DNA from: JBFGRM01 sp041563675
GTDB lineage: Bacteria; Nitrospirota; Nitrospiria; Nitrospirales; Nitrospiraceae
Direction: 5' to 3'
Length of the DNA stretch: 12,852 nt
Assembly: GCA_041563675.1 (NCBI GenBank)
Contig: JBFGRM010000048.1
Coordinates: 1-12,852 of the forward strand
The notes under the pieces are model-generated. The model saw nothing but the letters and a program-made list of their open reading frames with translations. It was not told the origin of the DNA and ran no database searches. The translations under genes were made by a program, and so were the position numbers. Shown here piece after piece: positions 1-12,710 of the stretch. How positions within the stretch are numbered: the first letter of the stretch is position 1; each line of letters starts with the position of its first letter.

Positions 1-309
1 CCACCGCATGGCCAATGAGAGCCGACGAGTGGGCCGGATCTCGACCGGCACTTGGTAGGAAGCCCCGCCAACCCGGCGGGACTTGACTTCCACCACGGGC
101 TTCACGTTGTCGATGGCGGCCTTGAAGATCTTGAGCGGATCATTGCCCGTTTTTTCCTGGATGCGATCCAGGGCGCCATAGCAGATCCGCTGCGCCGTCT
201 GCTTCTTTCCGCGGTGCATCAGTGAATTGATGAACCTCCCCACCAGCTTGTCGCGGTGGCGGGGATCTGGAGGTACTTCCCGCTGTTGAAAGACCCTCCG
301 TCTTGGCAT
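1..309 (-). CDS. rpsG: 30S ribosomal protein S7, N-terminal part (cut by window edge)
   Basis: The first 103 residues of S7 are present; the usual length is about 156, so the C-terminal third lies beyond the left edge. S7 binds the 3' major domain of 16S rRNA, starts assembly of the 30S head and contacts the exit-site tRNA. The start MPRRRVFQQREVPPDP and the following DKLVGRFINSLMHRGKK and KPVVEVKSRRVGGASYQVPV stretches are typical S7. The ATG at 307-309 has GGGGAGAGGAAACGGACAC upstream on the minus strand, a purine-rich but rather distant ribosome binding site. It follows rpsL by 48 nt, the normal str operon order, so fusA and perhaps a second tuf would be expected next. In E. coli the rpsL-rpsG gap carries the S7 repressor site; I see no clear counterpart in this short gap. 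Confidence 0.97.
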   Translation of the reverse strand, partial: MPRRRVFQQREVPPDPRHRDKLVGRFINSLMHRGKKQTAQRICYGALDRIQEKTGNDPLKIFKAAIDNVKPVVEVKSRRVGGASYQVPVEIRPTRRLSLAMRW

Positions 310-357
310 GTGTCCGTTTCCTCTCCCCGAGAATGATCTGAAGAATCTTGATGTGGC

Positions 358-729
358 TTACTTCGGTCGCTTGGCGCCGTATTTCGAGCGTCCCTTTTTA
401 CGATCCGCCACTCCCACGGCGTCCAGAGCGCCTCTGACGATATGGTACCGGACGCCCGGCAGGTCCTTGACGCGGCCGCCACGCACGAGGACGATCGAGT
501 GCTCCTGCAGGTTGTGCCCCACACCGGGAATATACGAGGTGACCTCGATTCCGTTCGTCAACCGAACCCGGGCGACTTTCCGCAACGCGGAATTCGGTTT
601 CTTCGGCGTGGATGTGTACACCCGCAGGCAGACGCCGCGACGTTGCGGGCAACGCTTGAGCGCGGGGCTCTTGGTCCCCGTCTTGATCAGTTTGCGACCG
701 TGACGAACGAGTTGATTGATTGTCGGCAT
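358..729 (-). CDS. rpsL: 30S ribosomal protein S12
   Basis: A 123-residue protein, full length for the family. S12 sits at the decoding centre and monitors codon-anticodon pairing. The start MPTINQLVRHGRK is diagnostic. The loops PKKPNSALRK (K43, K44) and GGRVKDLPGVRYH (K88, D89) are intact, so the residues commonly changed in streptomycin resistance are wild type. The frame stays open for 28 codons upstream of this ATG, but that stretch lacks S12 similarity and runs over the promoter. The ATG at 727-729 has GAGGAG six bases upstream and gives the normal length. The gene lies 109 nt behind rpoC with its own promoter in the gap, and rpsG follows. The order rpoC-rpsL-rpsG is common in bacteria. 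Confidence 0.98.
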   Translation of the reverse strand: MPTINQLVRHGRKLIKTGTKSPALKRCPQRRGVCLRVYTSTPKKPNSALRKVARVRLTNGIEVTSYIPGVGHNLQEHSIVLVRGGRVKDLPGVRYHIVRGALDAVGVADRKKGRSKYGAKRPK

Positions 730-784
730 CGACTCCTCTTCAGTCTTCGCTCGTGTGCGGACGCGCCACACACAAAAGCAGGGA

Positions 785-813
785 ATTATAGTGGCGAGAT
801 CGCCGACTGTCAA
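785..813 (-). promoter_or_regulatory. Exact-consensus sigma-70 promoter for rpsL-rpsG
   Basis: On the minus strand, TTGACA (808-813) and TATAAT (785-790) are separated by exactly 17 bp, a perfect match to the housekeeping consensus. It lies in the 109-nt rpoC-rpsL gap, pointing at rpsL. Initiation would fall near 778-779, giving a leader of about 50 nt before the rpsL ATG. The spacer holds a short dyad, GGCGA and TCGCC arms two bases apart (793-804). The leader can form a small GTGTG/CACAC hairpin (753-757 with 767-771). Either could be chance. The promoter suggests that str genes get extra transcription independent of rpoBC. Confidence 0.85.
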
Positions 814-838
814 GCAACGGCACCCTCGCCAGACGCCC

Positions 839-5020
<4,182 letters not shown>

Positions 5021-5027
5021 GGTGTCT

Positions 5028-5033
5028 CCTCCT
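5028..5033 (-). promoter_or_regulatory. Ribosome binding site that fixes the rpoC TTG start
   Basis: The minus strand reads AGGAGG at 5028-5033 within TAAGAGGAGGAGACACC, seven bases before TTG at 5018-5020. No in-frame ATG or GTG lies nearby that would preserve the conserved beta' N-terminus. The strong site probably compensates for the weak start codon. Confidence 0.85.
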
Positions 5034-5043
5034 CTTAGAAGCC

Positions 5044-5129
5044 GTAACGAGTGCTGTATGACGGGTGACCAGAAAAGCGGACGTGGCCCGCTCGTCTGCT
5101 TACGTCACCTGTCACACGTCACGCGTCAC
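5044..5129. repeat. Inverted arrays of a 7-bp unit (GTGAC-N-N) in the rpoB-rpoC spacer
   Basis: On the minus strand four units in perfect 7-bp register occupy 5102-5129 (GTGACGC, GTGACGT, GTGACAG, GTGACGT). On the plus strand an opposing, more degraded array occupies 5044-5071; its best units are ATGACGG and GTGACCA. The inner parts can pair: TGACGGGTGAC (5059-5069) is complementary to GTCACCTGTCA (5104-5114) at 10 of 11 positions. The 30-bp centre holds a small AGCGG/CCGCT hairpin followed by TTTTCT. The element begins 7 nt after the rpoB stop and ends about 10 nt before the rpoC ribosome binding site. It has the same design as the three other spacer elements in this window but a different unit sequence. 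Confidence 0.8.
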
Positions 5130-5136
5130 TGGTTGT

Positions 5137-9105
<3,969 letters not shown>

Positions 9106-9146
9106 TCGCTGCTCCTTTGGTTGAAGCTCGATTGGCTTGTCGTCTC

Positions 9147-9177
9147 GCTACCGGCCGGCCAGGATCGGCCGCGTAGC
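9147..9177 (-). other. Hairpin in the rplL-rpoB spacer
   Basis: The minus-strand RNA can fold with an outer stem GCTAC/GTAGC and an inner stem CGGCC/GGCCG around a 6-nt loop, with an asymmetric internal bulge. No U-run follows, so it is not a standard intrinsic terminator. In E. coli this same gap contains a partial attenuator and an RNase III site that set RNA polymerase output below ribosomal protein output. The position is suggestive; the function is inferred only. Confidence 0.4.
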
Positions 9178-9191
9178 CCTGCCTCGCACGT

Positions 9192-9590
9192 CTACTTCAC
9201 TTCGACCTTGGCGCCGCTCTCCTCCAGCTTCTTCTTCATGGTCGCGGCCTCGTCCTTCGTGACCCCGGTCTTGACCGGCTTGGGAACGCCCTCGACCAGA
9301 TCCTTGGCTTCCTTCAGACCCAGGCTGGTCAGCTCGCGAACGACCTTGATGACCTGGATCTTCTTGTCCGCCGCGGCGCTCGCCAGGATGACGTCGAAGG
9401 AGTCCTTCTCCTCCGCCGCCGGCGCAGCCGCCCCGGCACCGCCCGCTGCAGCCACGGCGACAGGAGCCGCCGCCGTCACGCCGAACCGCTCCTCGAGCCC
9501 CTTCACCAGATCCGATACCTCAAGGAGGGTCATGCCCTCGATCGCCTTGATGAAGTCCTCCTTCGACAGTTTGCCTTCCGCAGTAGCCAT
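9192..9590 (-). CDS. rplL: 50S ribosomal protein L7/L12 (also the C-terminal part of the rplJ reading frame)
   Basis: A 132-residue stalk protein of normal size. The N-terminal dimerisation domain (MATAEGKLSKEDFIKAIEGM onward) binds the C-terminal helix of L10. An Ala/Pro/Gly-rich hinge spans roughly residues 45-70. The C-terminal domain, with the IKVVRELTSLGLKEAKDLVE helix and the end GAKVEVK, recruits and stimulates translation factors including EF-Tu and EF-G. The ATG at 9588-9590 has a perfect AGGAGG (9598-9603) upstream, so independent translation is very likely and is needed because several copies bind each L10. The oddity is that the upstream rplJ frame enters this gene in phase with no stop codon, so some L7/L12 may be made covalently joined to L10. 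Confidence 0.97.
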   Translation of the reverse strand: MATAEGKLSKEDFIKAIEGMTLLEVSDLVKGLEERFGVTAAAPVAVAAAGGAGAAAPAAEEKDSFDVILASAAADKKIQVIKVVRELTSLGLKEAKDLVEGVPKPVKTGVTKDEAATMKKKLEESGAKVEVK

Positions 9591-10127
9591 GTTCTCTCCT
9601 CCTTCCTTCTTCTTCTCCTGGATTGCATAGATGACGCCGACAATGTCTCGAATGATGCCGTTCAACGCGTAGACCAGGCCGCGCGCCGGCCCCTGCATCG
9701 CCGACAAGAGCATCGAGAGCAGAACCTCGCGACCGGGCAGGGTGGCAACCGCGTTCACCTGTGCGGGCTCGAGGACTTTGCCATCCATGAGCCCAAGCTT
9801 GATCGTGATCTTCTGATCGCGCTTCTCCGCCTGGATGAAATCCCGCAGGATCTTCGCGGGCAGGACCGGATCGTCGTATCCGATGACCATCGCCAGGGGC
9901 CCCTTGAAGAACGGCTTCGCCTCCACCAGGGTTGTCCCGTCGACCGCGCGCGCCGCCATGGTGTTCTTCACCACGCGATACTCGGCCTGTGCGTTTCGCA
10001 ACTGCTTCCGCAGATCGGAGATCTGGTTGACTGGAAGCCCCGAGCACTCGGCCAGAATGGCGACCTTGGCTCGGGAAAATTTCTCGCGCAGATTGTCAAC
10101 GACCGCACTTTTGTCTTCCCGTTTCAT
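9192..10127 (-). CDS. rplJ: 50S ribosomal protein L10, reading through in frame into L7/L12 (natural fusion frame)
   Basis: Residues 1-179 are L10: an N-terminal rRNA-binding domain (MKREDKSAVVDNLREKF, then EYRVVKNTMAARA and FFKGPLAMVIG), followed by the long C-terminal helix (about 135-175) that binds L7/L12 dimers. L10 anchors the stalk beside L11 and recruits the GTPase factors. A normal L10 is about 165-180 residues, so the protein should end near QEKKKEGGEN. Instead GAG AAC runs straight into the rplL ATG in the same frame, and the open frame continues to the rplL stop: 311 residues in all. The L10 module alone is 9591-10127. The other two frames at the junction stop only inside rplL, after about 24-27 codons. 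A single base error (GAG to TAG, or GGA to TGA) could have removed a real stop. ATG at 10125-10127 has GAAGAGGG upstream. Confidence 0.9.
   Translation of the reverse strand: MKREDKSAVVDNLREKFSRAKVAILAECSGLPVNQISDLRKQLRNAQAEYRVVKNTMAARAVDGTTLVEAKPFFKGPLAMVIGYDDPVLPAKILRDFIQAEKRDQKITIKLGLMDGKVLEPAQVNAVATLPGREVLLSMLLSAMQGPARGLVYALNGIIRDIVGVIYAIQEKKKEGGENMATAEGKLSKEDFIKAIEGMTLLEVSDLVKGLEERFGVTAAAPVAVAAAGGAGAAAPAAEEKDSFDVILASAAADKKIQVIKVVRELTSLGLKEAKDLVEGVPKPVKTGVTKDEAATMKKKLEESGAKVEVK
9598..9603 (-). promoter_or_regulatory. Internal ribosome binding site for rplL inside the rplJ frame
   Basis: The minus strand reads AGGAGG, then seven bases, then the rplL ATG (9588-9590). The sequence lies within codons for the Lys/Glu/Gly-rich end of L10. 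It is the strongest argument that free L7/L12 is made by fresh initiation even though the L10 frame has no stop. Confidence 0.85.
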
Positions 10128-10183
10128 GTGTCCCTCTTCACACTGATCTGACTGGCAATCCCGCCCCCGACCGTCACTGCCGG

Positions 10184-10876
10184 TCAGGCGACCGATTTGG
10201 CGAGACCAATCGCATCGAGCCGAATTCCCGGGCCCATCGTGCTGGAGATGGTGGCGCTCCTTAAATACCGCCCCTTCACGGAGGCAGGACGGGCCTTGAG
10301 CACCGCTTCGATCACCGCATGCGCGTTATCGTAAAGGCTCCCGGCCTCGAATGAGACCTTGCCGACCCGAACATGCACGATGCCCGCTTTTTCGACCTTG
10401 TACTCCACACGCCCCTTGCGAATTTCGTTGATCGCCTTTGCCACCTCGAACGTCACCGTGCCGGTCTTGGGATTCGGCATGAGGCCGCGCGGCCCGAGGA
10501 TCTTGCCGAGCTTGCCGACGGATCCCATCATGTCGGGCGTAGCCACCGCCTGATCGAAGTCCATCCACCCGCCTTTGATTTTTTCGATCAGGTCGTCCGC
10601 TCCGACGAGGTCGGCGCCCGCGTCCCGCGCCTCCTGCTCCTTCTCACCCTTTGCAAACACGATGACGCGTACCTTTTTCCCGCTGCCGTGCGGCAAAAGC
10701 GTCGTGCCCCGGACCATCTGGTCCGCCCGCTTGGGATCGACCCCCAGGCGCAACGCCAGGTCGACCGATTCATCGAATTTCGCGTAGGCGGCCTGCTTCA
10801 GGACTGTGACCGCCTCACGCAGATCGTAGTGCCGCGGCTCGACCTTCGCAGCCGCCTCGTTCCATTTCTTCGCCAT
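10184..10876 (-). CDS. rplA: 50S ribosomal protein L1
   Basis: A 230-residue protein, the usual size for L1, which forms the mobile L1 stalk on 23S rRNA and helps release tRNA from the exit site. In many bacteria it also represses its own operon by binding a leader mRNA. Recognisable stretches are RLGVDPKRADQMVRGTTLLPHGSGKKVRVIVF near residues 43-75, GLMPNPKTGTVT, and KARPASVKGRYLRSATISSTMGPGIRLD near the end. The ATG at 10874-10876 has GAGGAG upstream. It lies 31 nt behind rplK and 56 nt before rplJ. That rplA-rplJ gap is short and shows no obvious structured L10 leader. I also could not find a convincing L1 target before rplK, where a repeat element fills the spacer. Confidence 0.97.
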   Translation of the reverse strand: MAKKWNEAAAKVEPRHYDLREAVTVLKQAAYAKFDESVDLALRLGVDPKRADQMVRGTTLLPHGSGKKVRVIVFAKGEKEQEARDAGADLVGADDLIEKIKGGWMDFDQAVATPDMMGSVGKLGKILGPRGLMPNPKTGTVTFEVAKAINEIRKGRVEYKVEKAGIVHVRVGKVSFEAGSLYDNAHAVIEAVLKARPASVKGRYLRSATISSTMGPGIRLDAIGLAKSVA

Positions 10877-10907
10877 GACTCCGCTCCTCGTTCGCCGCCG
10901 TCGTCCT

Positions 10908-11330
10908 TCACTGAATGGTGATGCCCATGCTCCGTGCGGTCCCCTCGATGATCTTGACAGCGCCCTCCAGATCAGCCGCGTTCAGGTCCGTCATCTTGAG
11001 CTTGGCGATGTCACGGACCTGCGTCTTGTTGATCGTGCCGACTTTCTCCTTGTTGGGAATGCCGGACCCCTTAATGATCCCCGCCGCCTTCTTCAGCAGG
11101 TCGGAGGCGGGAGGCGTCTTCGTGATGAAGGTGAACGACCGGTCCTTGTAGACGGTAATGATGACGGGGATGATGCTATCCCCTTCCTTCTGCGTCCGCG
11201 CGTTGAACTGCTTACAGAATTCCATGATGTTGACGCCGTGCTGGCCCAGGGAGGGGCCCACCGGCGGCGCGGGGTTCGCCTTGCCTGCTGGAATTTGCAG
11301 CTTGATCTGTCCAGTCACTTCCTTGGCCAT
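10908..11330 (-). CDS. rplK: 50S ribosomal protein L11
   Basis: A 140-residue protein, full length for L11, which binds the GTPase-associated region of 23S rRNA at the stalk base together with L10. The N-terminal domain has KLQIPAGKANPAPPVGPSLGQ, the proline-rich loop that forms the thiopeptide antibiotic site with rRNA. The C-terminal rRNA-binding domain includes KGSGIPNKEKVGTINKTQV and ends GTARSMGITIQ. The ATG at 11328-11330 has GAGGAG upstream. It opens the rplKAJL run directly behind nusG, separated by 102 nt that are almost entirely taken up by a heptamer inverted repeat. No separate promoter is visible in that gap, so transcription probably comes through from nusG. Confidence 0.98.
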   Translation of the reverse strand: MAKEVTGQIKLQIPAGKANPAPPVGPSLGQHGVNIMEFCKQFNARTQKEGDSIIPVIITVYKDRSFTFITKTPPASDLLKKAAGIIKGSGIPNKEKVGTINKTQVRDIAKLKMTDLNAADLEGAVKIIEGTARSMGITIQ

Positions 11331-11344
11331 AACACTCCTCAGGA

Positions 11345-11426
11345 TAGGCGCGTGGCTCGGGGCGAGCGGCTCGTGGCAAGAAGCTTATTTCTTACCCCGA
11401 GCCTCTGGCCTCGAGCGCCGTGCCCT
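11345..11426. repeat. Heptamer inverted-repeat element in the nusG-rplK spacer
   Basis: Two arms of five 7-bp units each face one another: 11345-11379 on the plus strand and 11392-11426 on the minus strand, around a 12-bp centre. Units matching G-N-G-G-C-N-N include GTGGCTC, GCGGCTC, GAGGCTC and GAGGCCA. Aligned arm to arm, 25 of 35 bases agree by hand count, with mismatches mostly at the variable unit positions. The inner part makes a strong hairpin (11368-11382 with 11389-11403; 13 Watson-Crick pairs plus one G-U of 15). No T-run follows, so it is not a typical terminator. The element ends 6 nt from the nusG stop and starts about 4 nt from the rplK ribosome binding site. Confidence 0.85.
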
Positions 11427-11432
11427 TCTTCT

Positions 11433-11975
11433 TCAAATGCGTTCTACCTGCAAGAACCCTAGTTCGACCGGCGTCGAGCGGCCGAAAATGCTCACGAGTA
11501 CCTTAAGCCGGTTGTGATCGGTATCCACCTCGTCGACGAGGCCGTTGAACCCGAGAAACGGGCCGTCCACGACGCGCACGTTGTCGCCCTTGACGAACTT
11601 GACCTGCTCCCGGGGGCCGGCTGCGCTGGTATCCACCTGCTTCAGCAGGGATTCGACTTCCTCCATGCTGAGGGGGATCGGTGTGTTGCCCCCGCCCACG
11701 AAGCCGGTCACCTTGGGCGTTTCCTTGATCATCTGTACCATCTCGTCCGTGACCGGCGACTCCAGCTCCACCAGCACATACCCCGGGAAGAATTTCCGCC
11801 GCGCGGTCCTGCGCTTGCCGTCACGGATTTCAATGACGTCTTCCGTGGGCACCAGCACCTGCCCGACCCGTTCGGCGAATCCCATCTGATTGGCTCGCTC
11901 CATGATGCTCGACTTCACACGCCCCTCAAAGCCGGCGTAGGTATGAATGACATACCACTGCTTGGTCATCACCAT
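11433..11975 (-). CDS. nusG: Transcription elongation/antitermination factor NusG
   Basis: A 180-residue protein, matching the 181 of E. coli. NusG rides on RNA polymerase through its N-terminal domain and couples it to the ribosome or Rho through its C-terminal KOW domain. The N-terminal domain starts KQWYVIHTYAGFEGRVKSS and contains KFFPGYVLVE. The KOW domain is residues about 125-180 with KGDNVRVVDGPFLGFNGLVDEV and ends FGRSTPVELGFLQVERI. Two ATG codons lie close together (MVMTKQ). The first, at 11973-11975, has GGGGAG at a spacing of about nine bases and is preferred over the second two codons later. It follows secE by 59 nt, the standard secE-nusG pair. Confidence 0.97.
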   Translation of the reverse strand: MVMTKQWYVIHTYAGFEGRVKSSIMERANQMGFAERVGQVLVPTEDVIEIRDGKRRTARRKFFPGYVLVELESPVTDEMVQMIKETPKVTGFVGGGNTPIPLSMEEVESLLKQVDTSAAGPREQVKFVKGDNVRVVDGPFLGFNGLVDEVDTDHNRLKVLVSIFGRSTPVELGFLQVERI

Positions 11976-12034
11976 CGCTGTTCACTCCCCATATCAAGCA
12001 GAAACGGCACGCAATTGACGGAACGCGACGAGGA

Positions 12035-12226
12035 TCAGATGAGCTTGGCGACGAGCCAGACGAGAAACGAATCCACCACCGAGAGGTACAGTGACATGAT
12101 CACGCAAAAGATGATCACGATGGTCGTCGACCCAACGGTCTCCTTCCGTGAAGGGAACGAGACCTTTTTCAGCTCACCCTTCACATCGCTCAAGAACTCG
12201 CCAATCGACCGGAACAATTTAGGCAC
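12035..12226 (-). CDS. secE: Preprotein translocase subunit SecE
   Basis: A 63-residue membrane protein of the short, single-span type found in most bacteria, unlike the three-span E. coli form. SecE clamps SecY and stabilises the SecYEG export channel in the inner membrane. The amphipathic N-terminal part has the conserved EFLSDVKGELKKVSFPSRKE segment. One transmembrane helix follows, roughly residues 35-58. The start is GTG (12224-12226) with GAGGGG five bases upstream, and the next residues PKLFRSIGEF fit the family. It lies 56 nt downstream of the tRNA-Trp gene and 59 nt before nusG, and is likely cotranscribed with both. Confidence 0.95.
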   Translation of the reverse strand: MPKLFRSIGEFLSDVKGELKKVSFPSRKETVGSTTIVIIFCVIMSLYLSVVDSFLVWLVAKLI

Positions 12227-12282
12227 AACGACCCCTCGTCAGTGAGCCCATGGAGACGCAACTTCAGCGGGTGGACGAAACG

Positions 12283-12359
12283 TGGCAGGGGCACCAGGAA
12301 TCGAACCCGGACCTTCGGTTTTGGAGACCGACATGCTAGCCGTTAAACACCATGCCCCT
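12283..12359 (-). tRNA. trpT: tRNA-Trp (anticodon CCA), 3' CCA encoded
   Basis: The minus strand folds as a complete tRNA. The acceptor stem pairs AGGGGCA with TGCCCCT, followed by discriminator G and an encoded CCA (12283-12285). The anticodon stem TCGGT/ACCGA holds loop CTCCAAA, so the anticodon is CCA and the tRNA is tryptophan. The T arm has stem CCGGG/CCTGG and loop TTCGAAT. The D stem is short and relies on two G-U pairs. Placement between rpmG and secE, in the same direction, is a common bacterial arrangement and implies processing from a shared transcript. Confidence 0.96.
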
Positions 12360-12367
12360 GCACAAAT

Positions 12368-12447
12368 CAGGCACGAGGCGAGGGGCGCGAGGCACGCGGT
12401 ACAGACTCTCTCTTCCCTCTAGCCACGAGCCACGGGCCCCTAGCCCT
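12368..12447. repeat. Heptamer inverted-repeat element between rpmG and tRNA-Trp
   Basis: Five 7-bp units on the plus strand (12368-12402) face five on the minus strand (12413-12447) around a 10-bp centre rich in CT. Units include GAGGCGA, GAGGCAC, GTGGCTC and GTGGCTA. Arm-to-arm identity is 20 of 35 by hand count, concentrated in the G-N-GGC core. The element fills nearly all of the spacer: 2 nt from the rpmG stop and 8 nt from the mature tRNA end. It would be transcribed as a long imperfect hairpin immediately before the tRNA 5' end. Confidence 0.8.
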
Positions 12448-12449
12448 TG

Positions 12450-12599
12450 TCATTTGACTTCTTTGTGCGCCGTATGTTTCCGACAGAAGCGGCAGTATTT
12501 CGAGAGCTCGAGTCGGTCGGGATCGTTCTTCTTGTTCTTCATGGTCGAATAATTGCGCCGTTTGCAATCCGTGCACGACAACGCGATGATCTCTCTCAT
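12450..12599 (-). CDS. rpmG: 50S ribosomal protein L33, zinc-binding form
   Basis: A 49-residue protein, the usual size for L33. The sequence starts MREIIALSCTDCKRRNYST and ends LELSKYCRFCRKHTAHKEVK. Two CxxC pairs, C9-C12 and C36-C39, make this the zinc-ribbon (C+) type. L33 is a small 50S protein near the exit-site tRNA. The ATG at 12597-12599 has GGGGAG with seven bases of spacing. It lies downstream of tuf and upstream of tRNA-Trp and secE, a widespread gene order. Both flanking spacers hold heptamer elements. Confidence 0.95.
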   Translation of the reverse strand: MREIIALSCTDCKRRNYSTMKNKKNDPDRLELSKYCRFCRKHTAHKEVK

Positions 12600-12614
12600 C
12601 GGTAACTCCCCAGA

Positions 12615-12707
12615 TGGGCCAGGGGCTCGGGGCTCGGGGCTCGGGTCAACACAGACACAGACATATCTGCTGCTGCCACGCCCCGCGGGCCGCGCGCCTC
12701 GCGCCCG
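12615..12707. repeat. Heptamer inverted-repeat element between tuf and rpmG
   Basis: Five 7-bp units on the plus strand (12615-12649) include three identical GGGGCTC copies in a row. They face five units on the minus strand (12673-12707), among them GTGGCAG, GCGGCCC and GAGGCGC. The 23-bp centre contains two copies of ACAGAC. Arm identity is 22 of 35 by hand count. The plus strand of 12622-12645 has four G-runs separated by CTC, a textbook G-quadruplex pattern on the template strand. The element starts 3 nt past the tuf stop and ends about 3 nt before the rpmG ribosome binding site. Confidence 0.85.
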
Positions 12708-12710
12708 CTT

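Noticed and set aside
730..813. 28-codon N-terminal extension of S12
   Set aside because: The extension overlaps the consensus promoter and lacks S12 similarity. The MPTINQ start has its own GAGGAG.
5072..5101. Intrinsic terminator in the rpoB-rpoC spacer (AGCGG/CCGCT then TTTTCT)
   Set aside because: The stem is only five or six pairs and the T-run partly overlaps it. A full terminator between rpoB and rpoC would be deleterious. At most a weak pause.
11976..12034. Promoter or regulatory site in the secE-nusG gap
   Set aside because: No -35/-10 pair, heptamer array or stable hairpin is visible beyond the nusG ribosome binding site.
12685..12708. GCGGGC/GCCCGC hairpin after tuf as a terminator
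   Set aside because: There is no U-run and the stem is largely part of the heptamer arm, so the repeat explains it better.
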